Positions 1 through 6,755 of a stretch of 14,626 nucleotides of DNA are shown here, one piece after another. The stretch comes from Bacteroidia bacterium (GTDB taxonomy: Bacteria; Bacteroidota; Bacteroidia; Bacteroidales; Azobacteroidaceae): positions 1 through 14,626 of the forward strand of contig BNTT01000068.1 in assembly GCA_025996815.1 (NCBI GenBank), written 5' to 3'. The notes beneath the pieces were generated by a model. It saw nothing but the letters and a program-made list of their open reading frames with translations, was not told the origin of the DNA and made no database searches. The translations under genes and the position numbers were made by a program. Every line of letters begins with the position of its first letter. Position 1 is the first letter of the stretch.

Positions 1-1167
1 TTTTGTAGGGTCTGCTTTGCCGAGGGCATCTAACTGTTGCCGCCAGCGGTATATTTGGTCTGCCAAATCGACTTTTGCGGGGCATACATTGTTACAGGAA
101 TAGCACAGCGAACACGCCGACACGTTATCGAAGTATTGCCCCGGCGACCGGAGCATACCGAGGTTGATGCCGATTGGTCCCGGAATGAAATAGGTATAAG
201 AATACCCGCCACTTCGGCGATACACCGGGCAGGTGTTCATACAGGCACCGCAACGGATACATTTCAGGGTCTGATTGTGCTCCTCGTTGCCCAACGACGT
301 GCTGCGACCGTTATCCACCAACACAATGTGCATTTCGCAGCCCTTGCGGGGGGTGCGATAGTGCGAGGTGTAGGTGGTGGACGGCTGACCGGTGGCGGAA
401 CGGGCTAATAATCGGGTGAATACGCTCAATGCCTGATAGTTTGGCACCAATTTTTCTATTCCCATCGACACGATGTGCAGTTTGGGGAAGGAGGTGCCCA
501 TATCGGCATTCCCTTCGTTGGTGCAGACCACCACATCGCCCGTTTCGGCTACGCCGAAGTTGGCTCCGGTCATGGCGGCATCCGCCGTCAAAAATTCGTT
601 GCGCAGATGCAGGCGTGCCGCGTGTGTGAGGTAGGTTGGGTCGCTATTATCCTTTTCTGTGTGCAATTTTTCTTCAAAGAGTTTGCCCACTTCCTGCCGT
701 TTGAGGTGGATTGCCGGAAGCACGATGTGGCTTGGCAGTTGGTTTTTCAGTTGCAGGATGCGCTCGCCGAGGTCGCTCTCTACCACGTCAATCCCGCGTT
801 CTATCAGGTAAGCATTCAGATGGCATTCTTCTGTGAGCATCGATTTGCTCTTCACAAGTTTTTTTGCCTTGTGCTCCGTCAGGAGTGCGTGCACGATTTC
901 GTTGTGCTCTTGGGCATCCTTTGCCCAATGCACCACGACCCCGTTTGCCTCCGCCTGTTCCACAAACCGGACGAGGTATTCGTCCAGATGCGAAAGGGTG
1001 TGGCGTTTGATTTGGCTCGCCAATTCGCGCAGTTCTTCCCACTCCGGAAGGGATTGGGAAAGTCTGTCGCGCTTCTCGCGCACCATCCAAAGGGTTTCAT
1101 TGTGCCATTGCGCTTGCTGCGTATTCCGAATAAAGCGTTCGGCGGCTTGTGTGTGTTTTGTGCTCAT
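1..1167 (-). CDS. lutB: LutB-type iron-sulfur lactate utilization protein (partial, 3' end off window)
   Basis: This frame is open for 389 codons from ATG at 1167 to the left edge with no stop, so the C-terminus is missing. The product resembles LutB/YkgF, the subunit of the LutABC complex that oxidises L-lactate to pyruvate in the cytoplasm. An LUD (DUF162)-like region spans roughly residues 70-295. Two ferredoxin-type [4Fe-4S] motifs follow: C303-x2-C306-x2-C309-x3-C313-P (CIRCGACMNTCP) and C352-x2-C355-x2-C358-x3-C362-P (CSLCYSCNNVCP). The start overlaps the lutA stop in an ATGA arrangement (1164-1167), implying translational coupling. Full-length family members run to about 460-480 residues, so roughly 70-90 residues are probably missing, and lutC is expected beyond the edge. 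The family call rests on the LUD region, the two clusters and the lutA neighbour. Confidence 0.93.
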   Translation of the reverse strand, partial: MSTKHTQAAERFIRNTQQAQWHNETLWMVREKRDRLSQSLPEWEELRELASQIKRHTLSHLDEYLVRFVEQAEANGVVVHWAKDAQEHNEIVHALLTEHKAKKLVKSKSMLTEECHLNAYLIERGIDVVESDLGERILQLKNQLPSHIVLPAIHLKRQEVGKLFEEKLHTEKDNSDPTYLTHAARLHLRNEFLTADAAMTGANFGVAETGDVVVCTNEGNADMGTSFPKLHIVSMGIEKLVPNYQALSVFTRLLARSATGQPSTTYTSHYRTPRKGCEMHIVLVDNGRSTSLGNEEHNQTLKCIRCGACMNTCPVYRRSGGYSYTYFIPGPIGINLGMLRSPGQYFDNVSACSLCYSCNNVCPAKVDLADQIYRWRQQLDALGKADPTK

Positions 1168-1904
1168 AATCCGGCTGATAAAATTTGAACGATGTGAATA
1201 AATTGAATGGGCAATTTTTCCCGTTTTACAATCCCCTGCAAGTGCATCAGACACGAACTGTCTGCCCCCGTGATGTATTCTGCGCCCGTGGCAATGTGGT
1301 TGCGCAATTTATCTTGCCCCATACACACCGACATTGCCGGCTCTTCGATGGAAAACATCCCGCCGAAGCCGCAGCATTCATCCACTTTTTGCGGCTCAAA
1401 CACTTCGATGCCCTCCACCAGCGACAAAAGATTTTTCAGTTTGGAAAAACGCGGGATATTCAGTTCGCTTGCCGATGAAAGATGCAACTCACGCACGCCG
1501 TGGCAACTGTTATGCACGCTCACTTTATGCGGAAATTTCCCCGGCAGTTTATTCACCTTTATTATATCGTGGAGAAATTCGCAGATGTCGTATATTTTGC
1601 CGCTCGTTTGACAAAGATGCGCGGACGGCTTCAGGATGCGCGGATAATTTTCCTTCACAAAGGCAACGCAACTCGCTGAGGGTGCCACCACATAGTCATA
1701 TTGTGCAAAAAGTGCCTCGAAATGCCTTGCCAGCGACAAAGTATCTCGCTCAAAGCCTGCATTAGCCATCGGCTGACCGCAGCAGGTTTGAGCGAGTGGA
1801 TAGTCGGTGTCTATCCCCAAGGAACACAGCAGTTTATACGTTGCAACTCCCACTTCGGGGTAAACCGCATTGACGTAACAGGGGATAAATAATCCTACTT
1901 TCAT
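1164..1904 (-). CDS. lutA: LutA-type (Fe-S)-binding CCG-domain protein
   Basis: This 246-residue protein matches LutA/YkgE, normally about 240 residues, a subunit of the LutABC L-lactate oxidation complex. It shows two cysteine-rich CCG domains. The first has C9, then C41-C42-G (CCGQPMANAGF), then C79. The second has C134, then C177-C178-G (CCGFGGMFSIEEP), then C218. This duplicated C...CCG...C pattern is the family signature and is thought to hold iron-sulfur cofactors. ATG at 1904 lies 5 nt after the aldA stop, and the stop overlaps the lutB start by 4 nt, so aldA-lutA-lutB is almost certainly one transcript. In this context the substrate is inferred to be L-lactate made by AldA. The related GlpC/glycolate oxidase subunit family shares the CCG domains, but length and neighbours favour LutA. 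Confidence 0.93.
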   Translation of the reverse strand: MKVGLFIPCYVNAVYPEVGVATYKLLCSLGIDTDYPLAQTCCGQPMANAGFERDTLSLARHFEALFAQYDYVVAPSASCVAFVKENYPRILKPSAHLCQTSGKIYDICEFLHDIIKVNKLPGKFPHKVSVHNSCHGVRELHLSSASELNIPRFSKLKNLLSLVEGIEVFEPQKVDECCGFGGMFSIEEPAMSVCMGQDKLRNHIATGAEYITGADSSCLMHLQGIVKREKLPIQFIHIVQILSAGL

Positions 1905-1909
1905 TATGA

Positions 1910-3346
1910 TTATCCTTTTGTTTCCAAATAGACCATCTGCGTTTGGAGGTATTCCTCCAAGCCGTGTTTGCCATCGGCACCGCCAATGCCCGACTTGCGG
2001 AATCCGGCGTGGAAGCCCTGCATCGCCTCAAAGTTTTCGCGATTGACATAAGTTTCCCCAAACTTCAAGGAACGAATCAACTTAAAGGCAGCATCCAAAT
2101 TTTGGGTATATATCGACGATGTCAAGCCATATTCGCAATCATTTGCCCAGGCAATGGCATCGTTCAGGTCGGTATATTCCACAATCGGCAACACCGGTCC
2201 AAAGGTTTCTTCCTGAATGATGTCCATTTTTTGCGTACAATTGTCCAAAACAGTCGCCTCAAAGAAGTAGCCTTTTGTGCCGATGCGCTTGCCGCCGCAA
2301 AGCAGTTTGGCACCCTGTTGGATGGCTTTTGCCACTTTTTCTTCCACCGATTTCAGCGCATTGGCTTCCACCAGCGGTCCCATATCCAAATCGGCGACTT
2401 CGGCGGGGTTGCCCACTTTGGTGGCTTTCATTCCGGCAACGACCTTCTCAACGAACTTCGCTTTGATGCTTGAATGCACATACACGCGCTCGCAGCAGTT
2501 GCAAACCTGTCCGGTGTTGATAACCCGCGAAGCAATAATGGATTTAACCGCCAAATCGAGGTCGGCATCCGGCAACACAATCGCAGGAGCCTTACCGCCT
2601 AATTCCAAAGACACCTTGATGACATTAGCAGAAGCCGCACGCATCGTTTCCACGCCGGCACCCACGCTACCGGTGAGGCTCACCATACCCACTTTCGGAT
2701 TGCTTGCCAACTCTTGTCCGATAACGGAGCCGCGACCGTTCACGATGTTGAACACGCCCTTAGGCACGCCCACCTCATCCACGATTTGTGCAAACACATA
2801 CGCATTTTCCGGCGTAATCTGGCTGGGCTTAATCACAATCGTGTTCCCCGTGACCAACGCAGGAGCGGCTTTACGGGCAATCAGGAAGAACGGAAAATTC
2901 CAAGGCAGGATACCGGTGGTTACGCCAATAGGCTTTTTGAACAGGAAAATGTTCTCATTGGGACGGTCGCTGGGGATAATCTCACCCTCGTAGCGACGCG
3001 CCCAACCCGCCATATACTCCAAATAATCGGCGGTAAACAGCACCTCCACATTAGCCAAGCCCTGCGTCTTGCCCCCTTCGCGAACAATAATGTCCGTCAA
3101 CTCCTTTTCCCGCTTGCGAATGCCGGCAGCAATCTTGAGCAAATAACTCGCCCGCTCCACAGCAGGAACACGCTCCCAAGCCACTTGAGCCTTTTCGGCA
3201 GCCGCAATAGCAGTTTTCACTTCTTCAACCGTGCCATCGGGCATGAGTGAAGTAACCTCCTCAGTAGAAGGGTTTAACACATTAATCCATTTACCGGATT
3301 TGTTTTCGACGAACTTCCCGTCGATGTACATTTTTAACTCTTTCAT
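1910..3346 (-). CDS. aldA: NAD-dependent L-lactaldehyde dehydrogenase (AldA-type)
   Basis: The 478-residue product is a complete aldehyde dehydrogenase, very close in length to E. coli AldA (479). Visible landmarks are PWNFPF (148-153), the cofactor-binding lysine in VIKPSQ (about 173), the TGSVGAG nucleotide loop (about 225-231), LELGGKAP with general base E248, and the catalytic-cysteine segment NTGQVCNCCERVYVH with C282. The GQVC-x-C-x-ER-x-YVH form resembles AldA. AldA oxidises L-lactaldehyde, the three-carbon product of rhamnulose-1-phosphate cleavage, to L-lactate with NAD+. lutA starts 5 nt downstream, which fits direct use of the lactate. The 50-nt gap upstream (3347-3396) holds only a weak A/T hairpin (about 3352-3367) and no clear TAnnTTTG box, so transcription probably enters from upstream. 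Glycolaldehyde or another small aldehyde as main substrate cannot be excluded. Confidence 0.9.
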   Translation of the reverse strand: MKELKMYIDGKFVENKSGKWINVLNPSTEEVTSLMPDGTVEEVKTAIAAAEKAQVAWERVPAVERASYLLKIAAGIRKREKELTDIIVREGGKTQGLANVEVLFTADYLEYMAGWARRYEGEIIPSDRPNENIFLFKKPIGVTTGILPWNFPFFLIARKAAPALVTGNTIVIKPSQITPENAYVFAQIVDEVGVPKGVFNIVNGRGSVIGQELASNPKVGMVSLTGSVGAGVETMRAASANVIKVSLELGGKAPAIVLPDADLDLAVKSIIASRVINTGQVCNCCERVYVHSSIKAKFVEKVVAGMKATKVGNPAEVADLDMGPLVEANALKSVEEKVAKAIQQGAKLLCGGKRIGTKGYFFEATVLDNCTQKMDIIQEETFGPVLPIVEYTDLNDAIAWANDCEYGLTSSIYTQNLDAAFKLIRSLKFGETYVNRENFEAMQGFHAGFRKSGIGGADGKHGLEEYLQTQMVYLETKG

Positions 3347-3396
3347 GATACATTTATTTTAATAAATTCATTTTTTCCCCATTTCTCTGTCAAAAA

Positions 3397-4545
3397 TCAA
3401 ACCACAAAATCTGACAGTCGCTTGCCAATCTCTATTTCTGACGGCAGATATTTTGCATATTCATCCGGCAAATCGCGGTATTTGTTGAAAGTTGCCACGC
3501 CCATCGGGTCTTTTGCAAGTTCAAGCATATATTCAACTTCCAACCGATTTTTGTCGCGACACACAATTAAGCCAATGGTCGGATTGTGGTAAGGCTGTTT
3601 CAATTGCTTGTTAATCAACTGCATATACAATTGCACCTGCCCAAAATCCTTCGGCTGAAATTCTCTTGCTTTGAGTTCAAAAACCACATAGCAATTCAAA
3701 TTGATATTGAAAAAGAGCAAATCGGCAAAATACTCCTTGTCATCAAGCGTAAGGCGGTATTGTCTGCCCACAAAAGCAAATTTTCCGCCCATTGCCTGCA
3801 AAAATTTCACGATATTTTCCACAATGGCATTTTCGAGTGCTTTTTCGGAAAACGGCAGGTCAGGATTGATAAGTTCCACATTATAATCATCTAAAAATTC
3901 CCACGCCACCTGTGCTTTCAGTGCTTCGGGCACGACACTGTCAAAATTGTTCTGTGCCAACGAGTGATTTTCAAAATAATTGGTGCTGATTTTTTCGAGC
4001 AAATCAAGTTTTGACCAACCTTTGGCTTTGGTCATTCGCAAATAGAACTCTATCTGTTTCAGATTTTTACACTTTTCGATGATTATGCAATTTTGTACCC
4101 AGCCAATTTCTGCCACCAGTGGTGGCAGTAATTCTGCAACCGGTGGTTGCAGTTTTTCAATTTCTGCCACCGCGGTGGCAGAAATTTCTGCTTCTGTTGT
4201 TTCTGGTAATTCTGCAACCACTGGTTGCAGAATTACATTATTGGTATAAAACTCGTAAAATTTCTTCATATTCCAGATATTCCGCGCCGAAAAACCGCGC
4301 ACTCCCGGAAATTCGATTTGCAAATCTTTTGAGAGTTGTTCCACAACAGATTGTCCCCAATCGGCATTTTGCACATTTTTGCTCACAGACTTGCCTATGT
4401 CCCAATAGAGCAAAAGCGTTTGTTTGCTCACGGTTTTGAGCATTTCGTACCGCCCCATTTGAATTTTCATGAGGATTTCCCGCAAAAAATCCTTATATTC
4501 AACTGCCAATACCGAACTGACTTTATCCAATTTGTTATTTCCCAT
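3397..4545 (-). CDS. DUF1016 / YhcG-type PDDEXK nuclease family protein
   Basis: The 382-residue protein has a DUF1016 N-terminal region (about 15-100 and 150-200, including YWDIGK and FSARNIWNMKKFYEFY) and a C-terminal PD-(D/E)xK nuclease-like domain (about 215-370). Candidate catalytic residues are D275 (YFADLLFF), E290 and K292 (VVFELKARE) and Q303 (DFGQVQLYMQ). The N-terminal half is interrupted at residues 104-147 by four short units, each containing VAE followed by L or I and each encoded by a DNA palindrome. The gene has no metabolic link to its rhamnose neighbours. It sits 36 nt after the rhaD stop and 50 nt before aldA, on the same strand, with its own -7 box 15 nt before the start. 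Family members are often found alone or near restriction-modification genes and their biochemical role is poorly defined. Family assignment is firm and function unknown. Confidence 0.88.
   Translation of the reverse strand: MGNNKLDKVSSVLAVEYKDFLREILMKIQMGRYEMLKTVSKQTLLLYWDIGKSVSKNVQNADWGQSVVEQLSKDLQIEFPGVRGFSARNIWNMKKFYEFYTNNVILQPVVAELPETTEAEISATAVAEIEKLQPPVAELLPPLVAEIGWVQNCIIIEKCKNLKQIEFYLRMTKAKGWSKLDLLEKISTNYFENHSLAQNNFDSVVPEALKAQVAWEFLDDYNVELINPDLPFSEKALENAIVENIVKFLQAMGGKFAFVGRQYRLTLDDKEYFADLLFFNINLNCYVVFELKAREFQPKDFGQVQLYMQLINKQLKQPYHNPTIGLIVCRDKNRLEVEYMLELAKDPMGVATFNKYRDLPDEYAKYLPSEIEIGKRLSDFVV
4105..4133. repeat. Palindrome 1 inside the DUF1016 gene (CCACC type)
   Basis: The core CTGCCACCAGTGGTGGCAG at 4110-4128 is a perfect 9-bp inverted repeat around one central base (4119). 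Pairing extends to 4105-4133 with a single mismatch (4109/4129). On the coding strand it encodes LPPLVAE. Confidence 0.9.
4134..4152. repeat. Palindrome 2 inside the DUF1016 gene (CAACC type)
   Basis: CTGCAACC (4134-4141) pairs with GGTTGCAG (4145-4152) around a 3-nt centre. It begins directly after palindrome 1, and its coding-strand product is LQPPVAE. It is the least extended of the four; the flanks do not pair. Confidence 0.85.
4159..4186. repeat. Palindrome 3 inside the DUF1016 gene (CCACC type), perfect 28 bp
   Basis: A perfect self-complementary 28-bp sequence centred between 4172 and 4173, with core CTGCCACCGCGGTGGCAG and AATTT/AAATT flanks. It encodes EISATAVAEI on the coding strand. 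Confidence 0.93.
4206..4236. repeat. Palindrome 4 inside the DUF1016 gene (CAACC type), 31 nt
   Basis: A perfect 15-bp inverted repeat around one central base (4221), with core CTGCAACCACTGGTTGCAG and GTAATT/AATTAC flanks. It encodes LQPVVAEL within the coding strand and is the first of the four units in the protein. Confidence 0.93.
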
Positions 4546-4560
4546 TTCTCAAATTTTTCC

Positions 4561-4568
4561 CAAAGGTA
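4561..4568 (-). promoter_or_regulatory. Bacteroidota-type -7 box for the DUF1016 gene
   Basis: On the minus strand this reads TACCTTTG, an exact match to the TAnnTTTG -7 consensus of the Bacteroidota primary sigma factor, 15 nt before the ATG at 4545. A TTTG (plus-strand positions 4591-4594) lies 22 nt further upstream, inside the 3' end of rhaD, and could serve as the -33 element with slightly long spacing. The nuclease gene can therefore probably be expressed independently of the rha operon. Confidence 0.6.
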
Positions 4569-4581
4569 GCATTATTTTTTT

Positions 4582-5391
4582 TCATCCGGGCAAATTAAAT
4601 GCTATCTGCATCTCTTTCATTTGCTCTTGCGACATTCCATCGGGTGCGAAGCCCATGGATTTTGCCGTGAGATAGATTTGTGCCGATTTGGAGAGGGTGT
4701 CTACCATATCGAATGCCTCCATGATGTTTTCTGCGACTGAGCAGACACCGTGTTTTTCCCACATCACTACGTCGTATTCGTCCAATTCTTTGATGGTGGC
4801 ATCTGCCAATTCGGTGGAACTGGGCATCTTGTAGGGGATAATTCCCAAGCCTCGCGGACAAAATGCGCGCGTTTCGGGAATCATGCTCCAAAGGATATTG
4901 GTGAGCACGTCCTTTTTCAAAAACGGCGCGTGGTGGGTCATCGCCACCAAATCAATCGGATGGGTGTGCAGGGCGGCTTTGTAGTTGGAGCCTTTGCCAA
5001 TCAGATAGTTGTGCATAGACAGGTGCGACACGAGTTCCGATGTTGGTTTTACGGGATTGTCGGCGATGATTTCGTAGTGGCTGCCATCGTCCAAAATGCG
5101 GATTACCGAGCCGTTTTCCATCGGTTGGCGGGCTAAGTCGCGCATTCGCTTGTTCGTTCCCTTGCAAAAGAAATACGTCCCTTTGAGGTTGGGAAGCGGT
5201 CTTCCGATGGCAACACGGTCGCTGATGGCGGGCAATTTCCGTATTTCGGCATCAACCACGTCCGTAACATTGACCGTGATGTTGCCGCCGTTGCGTTCTG
5301 CCCAGCCTTTTTGCCAGAGATAACCGGCTACTTCTGCTACATCTGTCACTTGTTTCGCCAACAAAGGGCGATTTTCCAAAATAGATTTCAT
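4582..5391 (-). CDS. rhaD: Rhamnulose-1-phosphate aldolase
   Basis: The 269-residue class II (zinc) aldolase cleaves L-rhamnulose-1-phosphate to DHAP and L-lactaldehyde; E. coli RhaD has 274 residues. Landmarks line up with the E. coli active site: the phosphate-binding ERNGGNIT (about 32-39), the catalytic glutamate E119 in PTSELVSH, the zinc ligands H142 and H144 in ALHTHP, and the third zinc ligand H214 in WEKHG. These correspond to E117, H141, H143 and H212 in E. coli. The LHTHP and WEKHGVCS context, together with rhaB and rhaA just upstream, separates it from fuculose-phosphate and ribulose-phosphate relatives. ATG at 5391 follows the permease stop by 27 nt, a gap filled by a 7-bp tandem repeat. 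The stop is followed by the unrelated nuclease gene rather than by aldA. Confidence 0.95.
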   Translation of the reverse strand: MKSILENRPLLAKQVTDVAEVAGYLWQKGWAERNGGNITVNVTDVVDAEIRKLPAISDRVAIGRPLPNLKGTYFFCKGTNKRMRDLARQPMENGSVIRILDDGSHYEIIADNPVKPTSELVSHLSMHNYLIGKGSNYKAALHTHPIDLVAMTHHAPFLKKDVLTNILWSMIPETRAFCPRGLGIIPYKMPSSTELADATIKELDEYDVVMWEKHGVCSVAENIMEAFDMVDTLSKSAQIYLTAKSMGFAPDGMSQEQMKEMQIAFNLPG

Positions 5392-5393
5392 AT

Positions 5394-5421
5394 ATTCGTA
5401 ATTTTTAATTCGTAATTTTTA
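5394..5421. repeat. Heptamer tandem repeat between the permease gene and rhaD
   Basis: Two identical 14-bp copies of ATTCGTAATTTTTA stand in tandem (5394-5407 and 5408-5421), followed by ATTC of a third. The array breaks into 7-bp units beginning ATT (ATTCGTA, ATTTTTA alternating). It fills the intergenic gap and includes the TAA stop of the permease gene (5419-5421). It has no recognisable promoter or terminator. Confidence 0.8.
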
Positions 5422-6753
5422 ATTCTCCCCATATCTCTCTTTCGTAATCTCTTCCAACGTCTTGCCCTGCGTTTTAGGTGTCCAAATGGCACCCACTATC
5501 AAAGCGATAACCATCAAGACAACCATGATGATGCCTGCCGTATAAAATCCTGATTTGTTAAAAATATCAATAAAAATAAACGACCAGACAGCTCCTCCGC
5601 TACGTGCGGCAAAGAACATTATCCCCTGTGCGGCGGCGCGATATTTGGCAGGAAACAGTTCCGATGCCCACAAGGCATAGAACGCTTGCACCCCCAGCCC
5701 TGCATGAACGCCCCACAGTATAGTAAACGTCCAAAGGGCGGTAATATTGTTTATGCCGACAAATGTGAGCACAATCCACGCCGCCACGCCAAGCAATGTG
5801 CCACCGATGTACAATAGACGTTGATTTACTTTGTCGGACAAAAGCGCAAAACCAAAGAAAGAGACTATAGCTGTGAGTGTCCACATAATACATGTAAGCC
5901 TGTTGGAATATTCGTTGGTCAGATTACCGGCTGTTTCGTAAACATGCGGCATAAAAAATCCCATCGCGCCCGCTACCAAATTCCATGTAAGATAAATTCC
6001 TACCAGATAAAGAATCGTTTTTACATTTACCGCATTGGAAAACAGTGTTCCAAACGATGAGAAAACGCCCGGTTGTTTGGTTTTTGACAATTTTTGCTCT
6101 GCTTTTGTATTTTCCCAATCTTTCGATTCGTTTAATTGTCGTTGAAGAATCCATGCAATCAGTGCCACGGCGAACAGCGTTCCGAAAATAATCCGGTTGC
6201 CGAAAAGTTCAGCCGACTGTTCCGACCAACCGCTATTCAGCAAGGTTGTATAAATCTTTTCGCCGATAATGCCGTTTTTTGCCAGCAACATGCCCAAACC
6301 AAAAATGATGGCAGGACCCACCGACCATGCCAATTGCGAAATGCCTATGTTGCGCCCGCGATTGCGCACTTCCGAAGTCTCGGAAATATACGTCCACGAA
6401 GCCGGAACGCCCGCTCCAACCGAAATGCCGGTTATCAGAAAGCCGAGTAGCAGCATCGAAAAACTTACCGCGAACATCACAATCGCCACACCAGTCATAT
6501 AAACCAGCATATTGTAGGTGTAAATAGTCTTGCGCCCGTATTTGTCGGCAAGAAACCCGCCGATAATAGCTCCGAGCGCGGCACCAAAACAGTTTGCCGA
6601 CAGGGCATTGAGCCAACTCAAATGCACTTCTTGCAGCGAAAGATAATTCTGCCAAAGTGTTAAGCCGCTTGCGCCGGCAACAATCGAGCCGGCATCCAAA
6701 TAATTTGTTAGCGACACCGCTAATGTGCTTTTTAAACTCCCTTTTTGTTTCAT
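5419..6753 (-). CDS. MFS sugar-porter-type permease, probable L-rhamnose transporter
   Basis: The 444-residue membrane protein has about 12 hydrophobic segments and MFS sugar-porter signatures: GGFLADKYGRK after TM2 (about 65-75), an RGR motif near 132-134, SELFPAKYRAAAQG in the second half (about 364-377), and the C-terminal PKTQGKTLEE (about 426-435), which resembles the PETKGRTLEE tail of sugar porters. The frame is open further upstream to 6867, but that extension overlaps rhaA by about 110 nt and is very basic and non-hydrophobic. ATG at 6753 gives a normal N-terminus (MKQKGSLKST) just 2 nt after the rhaA stop. Position between the isomerase and aldolase genes implies rhamnose uptake across the inner membrane, probably proton-coupled. 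The substrate is inferred from context only. It is not the RhaT fold. Confidence 0.85.
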   Translation of the reverse strand: MKQKGSLKSTLAVSLTNYLDAGSIVAGASGLTLWQNYLSLQEVHLSWLNALSANCFGAALGAIIGGFLADKYGRKTIYTYNMLVYMTGVAIVMFAVSFSMLLLGFLITGISVGAGVPASWTYISETSEVRNRGRNIGISQLAWSVGPAIIFGLGMLLAKNGIIGEKIYTTLLNSGWSEQSAELFGNRIIFGTLFAVALIAWILQRQLNESKDWENTKAEQKLSKTKQPGVFSSFGTLFSNAVNVKTILYLVGIYLTWNLVAGAMGFFMPHVYETAGNLTNEYSNRLTCIMWTLTAIVSFFGFALLSDKVNQRLLYIGGTLLGVAAWIVLTFVGINNITALWTFTILWGVHAGLGVQAFYALWASELFPAKYRAAAQGIMFFAARSGGAVWSFIFIDIFNKSGFYTAGIIMVVLMVIALIVGAIWTPKTQGKTLEEITKERYGEN

Positions 6754-6755
6754 AA

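Noticed and set aside
475..1188. 237-codon plus-strand open frame
   Set aside because: It is antisense to lutB, whose minus-strand product has clear LUD and two [4Fe-4S] motifs; the plus-strand product has no recognisable domain and no promoter.
2277..2993. 238-codon plus-strand open frame
   Set aside because: It lies opposite aldA, whose product is a full-length aldehyde dehydrogenase; the frame is a by-product of its codon usage.
3352..3367. ATTTATT/AATAAAT hairpin upstream of aldA as terminator or operator
   Set aside because: Seven A/T pairs with no GC and no following T-tract on the coding strand; too weak to support a function.
4105..4236. CRISPR-like array
   Set aside because: The repeats are palindromic and in frame, with irregular short or no spacers (0, 6 and 19 nt) and no cas genes; they are coding palindromes.
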